From positions 1-5,104 of the forward strand of contig JAISTF010000098.1 of assembly GCA_031272745.1 (NCBI GenBank): a stretch of 5,104 nt of DNA. The letters run 5' to 3'. The notes under the pieces are model-generated. The model saw nothing but the letters and a program-made list of their open reading frames with translations. It ran no database searches and was not told where the DNA came from. The DNA comes from Eubacteriales Family XIII. Incertae Sedis bacterium. Lineage in GTDB: Bacteria; Bacillota; Clostridia; Peptostreptococcales; Anaerovoracaceae. The first letter of the stretch is position 1, and every line of letters begins with the position of its first letter. The position numbers and the translations under genes were made by a program. Positions 1 through 5,104 of the stretch are shown here, in pieces.

Positions 1-238
1 TTTCGTCATCCAAGTAGTAGAAGAACAGCCGCGCGCCGGCCTCGGCGACGTCCTCGCGGGTCATGCCGGGCGGCGTGGCGTCGTCGATGAAGGCGCGGTC
101 GACGCCGGGCTGCATCGGGTACTCCTTCAGCAGCGCAAGATGCGGCACGATGGCCGCCTCGGCCTCCGCCGTCGGCGCCGCCGTCGTCCGCACCAACCAC
201 GGGGCACCGTCGTATGGTTCAAAAATGGGATTTGACAT
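1..238 (-). CDS. Second alpha/beta hydrolase-like protein, N-terminal 79 residues (3' end outside window)
   Basis: The frame opens with ATG at 238-236, overlaps the last 20 bp of the fusion gene and runs open to the left edge, giving 79 residues that begin MSNPIFEPYDGAPWL. It aligns from end to end with the N-terminus of the upstream hydrolase domain. The shared patterns are NP[LI]F..Y.GAPWL, YPM.PG and DD.TP.G..RE, spaced identically apart from a single residue near the start; about a third of positions are identical by eye. It is therefore a diverged tandem paralogue. The visible part ends in LFFYYLDDE, just before the point where an HGGGF oxyanion motif would be expected, so catalytic residues cannot be confirmed. 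Whether it too is fused to an aminotransferase cannot be seen. Its family is inferred only from the paralogy. Codon use matches its neighbours. Confidence 0.82.
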   Translation of the reverse strand, partial: MSNPIFEPYDGAPWLVRTTAAPTAEAEAAIVPHLALLKEYPMQPGVDRAFIDDATPPGMTREDVAEAGARLFFYYLDDE

Positions 239-2342
239 AGTCTCCGATCCTCCGCACCGCCTCCGCGATGTTTTCGTCCGTGTTCGCAAACACCACGCGC
301 AGGTAGCCCTCGCCCATCGAGCCGAACGCCGACCCGGGCACGACGACGACGCCGGCCTGCGTCACGAGGTCTTCCGCGAACTGCTGCGAGCTCACGCCGA
401 GCGCCGAGATGTTCGGGAACGCGTAGAAACTCCCCGGCGGCTTCTGGCAGGTGATCCCCGGGATCGCGCGAAGCCCGTCCACCATGAGGTCGCGCCGCCG
501 CGCGTAGTCCGCGAGCATCGCGCGCACCGCGTCCTGCGGCCCCGTCAACGCCTCGAGCGCCGCCCGCTGCGTGAACGTCGGCACGCACGACACGAGCCCT
601 TCCTGGATGCGCGGCATCGAGGTGACGACCGACTTCTCCCCGACCGCGTAGCCCACGCGCCAGCCCGTCATCGCGTACGTCTTCGAAAACGAATTGATCA
701 CGAGCACATGGTCCCGCACCTCGGGGATCTGCGCGATGCTGAAATACTCCGCCCCGTCGTACAGAATGCGGTCGTAGACCTCGTCCGAAAACACGATGAG
801 ATCGTGCCGCAAAGCCACCTCCGCGATCGCCTCGATCTCCTTTCGCGTCAGCACGGAGCCCAGCGGGTTGCTTGGGGAATTCAAAAGCAGCGCCCGCGTG
901 CGCGGCGTGACGGCATGCTCGATGTCCTCCGCGCGGATGTTGAAATGATTCGATTCATACACCGGCACGGACACCGGCACCGCGCCGGCCACGAGGATCT
1001 GCCCGAGGTAGTTGGGGAAGCACGGGTTGGGCACGAGCACTTCCTCGCCGTGGTTCACGGTCGCGATGAGCGCGAGCGTCAGCGCCTCCATCGCGCCGAC
1101 CGTGACCATGACGTTGTCGGCCGTGAGCGCCGCTCCGGTCCGCGCCGCGCAATCCGCCGCGATTGCCTCGCGCAGCTCGGGCAGGCCCTGGTTGGGATTG
1201 TACCTGGTGTAGCCCTCGTCCAAAGCGCGCTTGCACGCCTCGCGGATGTTTTCGGGCGTGTCGAAATTGGGCTCGCCGACCGTCAGCTTGATCGCGTCCG
1301 GATAGCCGAAGGCGAGGTCGAACATCTTGCGGATGCCCGACGCGGGGTAGTTGAGCGCGATGCTCGACAAGTGGTGCCCTACGTCGCCGCGCTCGGCGCG
1401 GAGCGACAGCCCGAAGAGATTGCGCACCTCGAGCCACGCCTTCTGCGACTCGGGGATGTCCGGCATCTCGAACGGGAAGACGTGCATGAGCCCGTGCGGG
1501 ACGTACGCCTTGCACTCGATGCCGAGCCGCGCGAGCTTGTCGCAGACGATGAGCGCGTCGGACAGGAAGACCTCGGTGTCGTCGACGCAGAAAAACGTCT
1601 TCGGATAGCCCGTGAAGTCCGAGTAAATCGGCGACACCTCCGGCTCCTTCAGCTTCGACAAATCGTCGATGTAGTAGGGAACGAAGAGCGAGAGGTCGAC
1701 CGTGAACACGGGGTCGATGCCGAAATTCGCCTTGTACGACGGGCTCGTCAGCGTCATATCAAGGTAGCCCGAGAGGATCACGAGCCCGCCGGGTAGCGGC
1801 CGCCCCTGCCGCCGCAGCCTGGCGCACAGCGCCATCGCATAGGTGCCGCCCGCCGACTCGCCGCTGACGATGATGTCCGCGGGACCTAAGCCGCGCGTGT
1901 TCACGAGATAGTCCCAACCCCACGTCGCGTCGTCGAGCCCCTTCGGATATTTGTTCTCCGGCGTATAACGATACTCGACCGCGTAGACGGGCAGCCCGAG
2001 ATTTTTCACCTGCGTGATCGCGTTGAGGCGGCACCACCGCCCGTTGCCGCGCATGAACCCGCCGCCGTGGATGTAGTATATGGCGCGCCGCTCGGACGGG
2101 TCCCGCTGCTTCGGCACGTAATGGTACATATGCAGCCCGTTCGGCATCTCGATGTCCTGCTCGCGCTCGACGCCCGCCGGCGTGCTGTCGTCCAAGTAGG
2201 TGAGCTCATTGCCCGGCGACATCGGGTACGCCTCCTGCTCCTTGAAGATTTCCGGCTGCCGCTTTTTCGCGTAAGGCGACGGCTCGGTCTCGACATGCTC
2301 GAGCCAGGGCGCCCCGACGTACTCATTGAATAACGGATTCAT
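219..2342 (-). CDS. Alpha/beta hydrolase (esterase/lipase fold-3)-class I/II aminotransferase fusion
   Basis: This is one uninterrupted frame of 707 residues with two complete enzyme domains. Domain 1 (about 1-315) is an HSL-type (family IV) serine hydrolase. It has an oxyanion motif HGGGF (92-96), a nucleophile elbow GESAGG (S163), an acid region DDTEVFLSD (254-262, with E257 at the usual acid position) and a likely His at H287 in HGLMHVF. Domain 2 (about 325-707) is a PLP fold-type I aminotransferase. It shows PASGIRKMFDLA (333-344), TVGEPNFDTP (354-363), Y381 in YTRYNPNQG, SPSNPLG (N492), FSDEVYD (D520, Y523), SFSKTYAMTGWRVGY (551-565, Schiff-base K554) and the carboxylate-binding Arg in YLRVVFA (R682). 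All key residues are present, so both halves should be active. The predicted site is the cytoplasm; no signal peptide is seen. The linker is only about 10 residues, and residues 325 onward look like an ordinary aminotransferase N-terminus. The substrate is unknown. brnQ lies upstream and a second hydrolase starts within its 3' end. Confidence 0.93.
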   Translation of the reverse strand: MNPLFNEYVGAPWLEHVETEPSPYAKKRQPEIFKEQEAYPMSPGNELTYLDDSTPAGVEREQDIEMPNGLHMYHYVPKQRDPSERRAIYYIHGGGFMRGNGRWCRLNAITQVKNLGLPVYAVEYRYTPENKYPKGLDDATWGWDYLVNTRGLGPADIIVSGESAGGTYAMALCARLRRQGRPLPGGLVILSGYLDMTLTSPSYKANFGIDPVFTVDLSLFVPYYIDDLSKLKEPEVSPIYSDFTGYPKTFFCVDDTEVFLSDALIVCDKLARLGIECKAYVPHGLMHVFPFEMPDIPESQKAWLEVRNLFGLSLRAERGDVGHHLSSIALNYPASGIRKMFDLAFGYPDAIKLTVGEPNFDTPENIREACKRALDEGYTRYNPNQGLPELREAIAADCAARTGAALTADNVMVTVGAMEALTLALIATVNHGEEVLVPNPCFPNYLGQILVAGAVPVSVPVYESNHFNIRAEDIEHAVTPRTRALLLNSPSNPLGSVLTRKEIEAIAEVALRHDLIVFSDEVYDRILYDGAEYFSIAQIPEVRDHVLVINSFSKTYAMTGWRVGYAVGEKSVVTSMPRIQEGLVSCVPTFTQRAALEALTGPQDAVRAMLADYARRRDLMVDGLRAIPGITCQKPPGSFYAFPNISALGVSSQQFAEDLVTQAGVVVVPGSAFGSMGEGYLRVVFANTDENIAEAVRRIGDYVKSHF
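242..253 (-). promoter_or_regulatory. Ribosome binding site(s) of the second hydrolase gene, inside the preceding gene
   Basis: On the minus strand GGAGG (253-249) lies 10 nt before the ATG at 238-236, and a second GGAG (245-242) lies 3 nt before it. The first is a little far and the second close, but together they support initiation at 238. Both lie in the last codons of the fusion gene, which points to translational coupling. Confidence 0.55.
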
Positions 2343-2349
2343 CGCCCGT

Positions 2350-2355
2350 CTCCTC
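2350..2355 (-). promoter_or_regulatory. Ribosome binding site of the hydrolase-aminotransferase gene
   Basis: GAGGAG on the minus strand begins directly after the brnQ TGA and lies 7 nt before the ATG at 2342-2340. It supports the 707-residue start over the ATG at 2396. That upstream ATG lies inside brnQ and would add 18 mostly Arg/Lys residues. The whole 13-bp intergenic gap is taken up by this site and its spacer, so translation is probably coupled to brnQ. Confidence 0.85.
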
Positions 2356-4023
2356 TCAGCCCGCCGCTTTCTTGGCGGCCAGCGCTTCAAAATCAAAGCT
2401 GTCGTCGCCCGCGTGCTCGCGCAGGTACGGCCGCTCCTCGAAACCGCCCTTCTTGATGAAGAAGCCGATGACGCCGCCGACGGCCGCGGGGATGATGTAG
2501 CCGAGGTCGCCGGTCGCGCGGAAGATGACGTTCCAGCTGCCGTAGGCCGTGTAGGCCGGCGTGAAGTCCGGCGTCAGCGTCCCGAAGTAGTCATACGGCG
2601 AACTGCCGAACATCACGGCGATGATGTTGAAGAAGCCCTGCATATGCGACTCGATGCCGAGGAAGGTTCCGTCGTCGCCGAGGATCGGCACGCCCGCCAC
2701 GCCGAGCGGCGCGGTGGCCGACGCGGTCGACACGACGAAGATGTAAGCGAGCCCCCAGAACAATCCCCAGATTGCCGCGCCGATCGTCGCGCCGCGGAAC
2801 ACGTTGTCGTTTTTGATCTTGTCCGTGAACTGGTTGAGGATGATGAGCACGACCGTGATGGGCGCGGTCACGAGCAGGACCGGCACCGTCATGTTGAGGA
2901 TCCACTGCCCGCCGCCCGACGTGCTGCCGGACGCGAGGATCGCGACGATGGCCACGATGAAGGCGATGACCATGCCGCCGATGACCGCCGCCTTGTACGA
3001 GAGCTTGCGCCCCGAGATGCGGCTGAAATACTCAGACGTGAGCGAAATACAACCGATGGCGGTCGTAAAGGTGGCTACCAAAACCGTTATTCCGAAAATC
3101 ACGGTACCGCCAAAACCCAGGTTGTTCGAGATGATGTAATTCAGCAGCGCGTACTGGTCGAGCGTACCGTTGGCGCCGAACTGCTCCATGAGGGTGGGGT
3201 CGTTCGAGTAGAACAGGCCGAGCAGCGTGAGGCCGAGGTAGATGACGATGAGGCAGACGGCCGCGACGAGGCCGGCGCGCAGGATCATCTTCGTCTGCTC
3301 CGAAGAATTCGTGATACCCTTCGCGAAGAGGCTCGCGATGATGATGACCGCGATGATCGTGCCCGTGGCCGCGTCGAAGGTCTGCAGGCCCTGCGTGATG
3401 CCGAAGGCGATGATCGTGGAGCCGGGGTCGTAGGCCTCCGCGCGGACGCCCGAGCCGGACATGTTGGCGAGGCCGATGACGATGAGCACGACGAGGACGA
3501 CGAGCAGCACCGGCGTGAGCACGCGGCCGACGATGTCGACGACCTTCGTGGGCCGCACGGCGCAGAACGTCGCGAGCACGAGGAAGACGACGAGGAAGAT
3601 GACCGCGTCGGCGGGCAGGCCCGTGGCCTGCGTGTCGACGTTTTCGTAACCGCCCGCGAGGATGGGCTGCAGGAAGATTTGGTAGCTCGTGAGCGCCGTG
3701 CGCGGCACGACGACGAGCAGCGAGCCGATGAACGTCGCGACCGCGCCGATGATGATCATGAAGCGGCGGCCCGGCCGGTAGAAGACGCCGAGCTCCACCT
3801 GCGGGTATTTGCCCGACGCCGCGAGGCCGAGGATGCCGAGCACCGTGTCGAAGATGATGAAAAAGATGAATCCGACCGCCCACATGGAGCCCCCGCCGAT
3901 GAAGCCGAGGTAGGGCGGGAAGATGAGGTTGCCCGCGCCGAAGAACGTCGCGAACACCATGAAGCCGACCGAGATGATGATCGACCTCCGGCTCTGCTGT
4001 TTCGAAGTGATGGTTTCTGACAT
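2356..4023 (-). CDS. brnQ: Branched-chain amino acid:cation symporter, BrnQ (LIVCS) family
   Basis: This inner-membrane carrier family takes up Leu, Ile and Val with Na+ or H+. The protein has 555 residues starting at MSETITSKQQ. The BrnQ signature FATFFGAGNLIFPPYLG is at residues 24-40 in the first membrane segment. Further hydrophobic helices are visible at about 45-68, 88-106, 138-155, 163-186, 220-234, 249-270, 303-325, 344-363, 377-397, 411-432 and 507-523, consistent with about 12 segments. GLQTFDA (212-218) matches the conserved G-x-x-T-x-D region of the family. It is some 100 residues longer than the usual 430-450. The extra length lies mostly in the loop between the last two helices (about 433-506, rich in Gly, Phe and Tyr) and in a polar C-terminal tail (about 525-555). 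There is no sign of a frameshift. The next gene starts 13 bp after its stop. The exact substrate cannot be read from the sequence. Confidence 0.93.
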   Translation of the reverse strand: MSETITSKQQSRRSIIISVGFMVFATFFGAGNLIFPPYLGFIGGGSMWAVGFIFFIIFDTVLGILGLAASGKYPQVELGVFYRPGRRFMIIIGAVATFIGSLLVVVPRTALTSYQIFLQPILAGGYENVDTQATGLPADAVIFLVVFLVLATFCAVRPTKVVDIVGRVLTPVLLVVLVVLIVIGLANMSGSGVRAEAYDPGSTIIAFGITQGLQTFDAATGTIIAVIIIASLFAKGITNSSEQTKMILRAGLVAAVCLIVIYLGLTLLGLFYSNDPTLMEQFGANGTLDQYALLNYIISNNLGFGGTVIFGITVLVATFTTAIGCISLTSEYFSRISGRKLSYKAAVIGGMVIAFIVAIVAILASGSTSGGGQWILNMTVPVLLVTAPITVVLIILNQFTDKIKNDNVFRGATIGAAIWGLFWGLAYIFVVSTASATAPLGVAGVPILGDDGTFLGIESHMQGFFNIIAVMFGSSPYDYFGTLTPDFTPAYTAYGSWNVIFRATGDLGYIIPAAVGGVIGFFIKKGGFEERPYLREHAGDDSFDFEALAAKKAAG

Positions 4024-4031
4024 GATGTTTC

Positions 4032-4037
4032 CCTCCT
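4032..4037 (-). promoter_or_regulatory. Ribosome binding site of brnQ
   Basis: AGGAGG on the minus strand lies 8 nt before the ATG at 4023-4021. It fixes this start in preference to the in-frame ATG at 4089, which would overlap the oxidoreductase stop and add a non-family leader of 22 residues. The 34-bp gap (4024-4057) is AT-rich (TTATTGTTATTGTAAAAAA), in contrast to its GC-rich surroundings. It holds no hairpin or recognisable promoter, so co-transcription with the oxidoreductase is likely. Confidence 0.85.
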
Positions 4038-4057
4038 TTTTTACAATAACAATAACG

Positions 4058-5104
4058 TCACACTCCCGCCAATTTTTTATACGTCTCATAACGCTCCGCC
4101 GCGTCCTTGGCGGCTTTTGCGTACAGCCTCTCGGCGCGCTCCGGATACGCGAGCGCGAGCGAGGCGAAGCGTCCCTCGCTGCCCATGAACTCCCGTATGT
4201 CGCCCGTCGGCGGCTTCGAGTCGAGCGTGAACGGGTTCTCGCCGGCGTCCTTGCGGCGCGGGTCGTACCGCCAGCAGTGCCAGTAGCCCGCTTCGACGGC
4301 GCGTTTGATCTCCTCCTGGCTCTTGCCCATGCCGATTTTCGGCCCGTGCTCGATGCAGGGGCAGTAGGCGATGATCATCGACGGGCCGGGGTAGGACTCC
4401 GCCTCACGGATCGCGGCGAGCGCCTGGTTTTGGTCGTAGCCGAGCGCGATCTGCGCGACGTAGACGTAGCCGTAGCTGACGGCCATCAGGCCGAGGTCCT
4501 TCTTCTTGACGTCCTTGCCGGCCGCCGCGAACTTCGCGACCGCGCCCGTCGTCGTCGCCTTCGAGGACTGGCCGCCCGTGTTGGAATAGACCTCGGTGTC
4601 CATGACGAGCACATTGATGTCCTTGCCCTGCGCGAGCACATGGTCGAGCCCGCCGTAGCCGATGTCGTACGCCCACCCGTCGCCGCCGAAAGCCCAAAAG
4701 GACTTCTTCGCCAGATACTCCTTGTTCTTCAAAATATACAAGGCATCCTCAAAAACCGTAGGGGCGGCATCCTGCCGCCCGCCATCCGCAACATCCGCCA
4801 CAACGCGCCCGCCGACCAATGCCTCTACCGCCGCAACGACCGCGTCCGACGCCGCGTCCGACGCCTCGAAATCGTGCATGCTCGCCAAATACCCGTCGGC
4901 GACGTCCCGCGCGAGCGCCCCCGCCTCCGCAAGCCCCTCCACGCGCGCGGCAAGCTCCTGCTGCACCGCCTCGTGGCCGAGAAGGAAACCATACGCGTAC
5001 TCCGCGTTGTCCTCAAACAGCGACATCGCCCACGTCGGGCCGCGCCCTTCCTTGTCCGTCGTGTACGGCGTCGACGGCGTCGACCCCCCGTACGCCGAGC
5101 TGCA
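4058..5104 (-). CDS. nifJ: Pyruvate:ferredoxin (flavodoxin) oxidoreductase, C-terminal part (5' end outside window)
   Basis: This enzyme oxidatively decarboxylates pyruvate with CoA to acetyl-CoA and CO2 and passes the electrons to ferredoxin in the cytoplasm of anaerobes. Only the last 348 residues are present; the family is usually about 1170-1230 residues. The frame is open to base 5104, so the Met at 5026 is internal. The first visible residues, CSSAYGG followed by TPSTPYT and EGRGPTWA, match the segment whose Cys ligates the proximal [4Fe-4S] cluster. The thiamine diphosphate motif runs from GDGWAYD (residues 141-147) to NTGG (175-178), spanning DIGYGGLDHV and MDTEVYSNTGG. YCPCIEHG (about 247-254) holds the last cluster Cys and an extra Cys where Ala or Ser is more usual. 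The protein ends at YETYKKLAGV, without the long C-terminal tail of the D. africanus enzyme. A variable linker (about residues 98-123) looks longer than usual and contains the palindrome described separately. brnQ follows 34 bp after the stop. Confidence 0.96.
   Translation of the reverse strand, partial: CSSAYGGSTPSTPYTTDKEGRGPTWAMSLFEDNAEYAYGFLLGHEAVQQELAARVEGLAEAGALARDVADGYLASMHDFEASDAASDAVVAAVEALVGGRVVADVADGGRQDAAPTVFEDALYILKNKEYLAKKSFWAFGGDGWAYDIGYGGLDHVLAQGKDINVLVMDTEVYSNTGGQSSKATTTGAVAKFAAAGKDVKKKDLGLMAVSYGYVYVAQIALGYDQNQALAAIREAESYPGPSMIIAYCPCIEHGPKIGMGKSQEEIKRAVEAGYWHCWRYDPRRKDAGENPFTLDSKPPTGDIREFMGSEGRFASLALAYPERAERLYAKAAKDAAERYETYKKLAGV
4757..4783. repeat. GC-rich palindromic element, REP/MITE-like, inside the oxidoreductase gene
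   Basis: There is a perfect 8-bp inverted repeat: GGGCGGCA at 4762-4769 and TGCCGCCC at 4773-4780, with a 3-nt loop. It is flanked by GTA and GCC in a pattern (GTAGGGGCGGC...GCCGCCCGCC) that resembles short dispersed intergenic palindromes I recall from gut Firmicutes-type genomes. That recognition is from memory and is not proven here. It is read in frame on the minus strand as GRQDAAPT, with no stop or shift. It sits in the variable linker just before the ILKNKEYLAKK helix that leads into the thiamine diphosphate domain. The 8-mer GGCATCCT occurs at 4742-4749 and again at 4766-4773, exactly 24 bp (8 codons) apart, which may be chance. As RNA the stem would be strong, but the T5 run lies 6 nt beyond it, so it is a poor intrinsic terminator. 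Confidence 0.5.

Noticed and set aside
6..200. Small minus-strand frame starting with GTG at 200
   Set aside because: It is in another frame from the hydrolase paralogue that starts at 238, is Arg/Gly/Ala-rich, and has no family match. The 238 frame is supported by homology to the neighbouring hydrolase.
63..1796. Long open frame on the plus strand (577 codons) opposite the hydrolase-aminotransferase
   Set aside because: It is Arg/His/Asp/Glu-rich low-complexity sequence with no recognisable domain. It is the mirror of a GC-rich coding frame whose minus-strand product has clear catalytic motifs.
2340..2396. Upstream ATG for the fusion gene at 2396
   Set aside because: It lies inside the brnQ 3' end and adds an Arg/Lys-rich 18-residue leader. 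The ribosome binding site and the paralogue's N-terminus both support 2342.
2326..4020. Long open frame on the plus strand (564 codons) opposite brnQ
   Set aside because: The highly charged Glu/Asp/Arg repeat-like composition comes from reading hydrophobic membrane codons backwards. No ribosome binding site or family motif was seen.
4021..4089. Upstream ATG for brnQ at 4089
   Set aside because: It would overlap the oxidoreductase stop and add a 22-residue leader foreign to the family. The AGGAGG site points to the ATG at 4023.
4749..4780. Intrinsic terminator at the palindrome followed by a T run
   Set aside because: The T5 run is 6 nt away from the stem instead of directly after it, and the whole element is inside a conserved coding frame.
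5024..5026. ATG at 5026 as the start of a short oxidoreductase protein
   Set aside because: The frame continues upstream to 5104 with conserved family residues (CSSAYGG, EGRGPTWA), so the Met is internal and the gene is simply cut by the window edge.

Overview
The window is gene-dense, GC-rich DNA (clearly above 60% G+C by eye). All real genes lie on the minus strand, so transcription runs from base 5104 towards base 1. The gene content is a Desulfovibrio-africanus-type pyruvate:ferredoxin oxidoreductase, a BrnQ carrier, a class I/II aminotransferase and alpha/beta hydrolases, with AGGAGG-type ribosome binding sites. This suggests an anaerobic, amino-acid-using bacterium. A Coriobacteriia (Eggerthellaceae-like) or high-GC Clostridia/Negativicutes host is my guess; no rRNA or other strong taxonomic marker is present.

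Layout in transcription order. (1) 5104-4058: the C-terminal 348 residues of pyruvate:ferredoxin oxidoreductase (nifJ/por), cut by the right edge. It carries an unusual palindromic DNA element inside its reading frame near 4757-4783. (2) 4023-2356: a branched-chain amino acid:cation symporter of the BrnQ family, 555 residues, with an unusually long last loop and tail. (3) 2342-219: a single 707-residue reading frame. It joins a complete HGGG/GESAGG alpha/beta hydrolase (about residues 1-315) to a complete PLP-dependent aminotransferase (about 325-707). (4) 238 to beyond base 1: the first 79 residues of a second hydrolase-like protein, whose N-terminus resembles that of gene 3. It starts inside the end of gene 3.

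The spacings are 34 bp, 13 bp and a 20-bp overlap, with no credible terminator between genes, so the four probably form one transcription unit or at least a read-through cluster. A reasonable but unproven reading is amino acid uptake (BrnQ), release of an amine or amino acid from an ester or amide by the hydrolase, transamination to a 2-oxo acid by the fused aminotransferase, and 2-oxo acid oxidation through ferredoxin. The most notable items are the hydrolase-aminotransferase fusion, the tandem hydrolase paralogue that overlaps it, and the repeat-like palindrome translated within the oxidoreductase.

No tRNA, rRNA, CRISPR array, insertion sequence or stretch of more than 300 bases without a gene was found.
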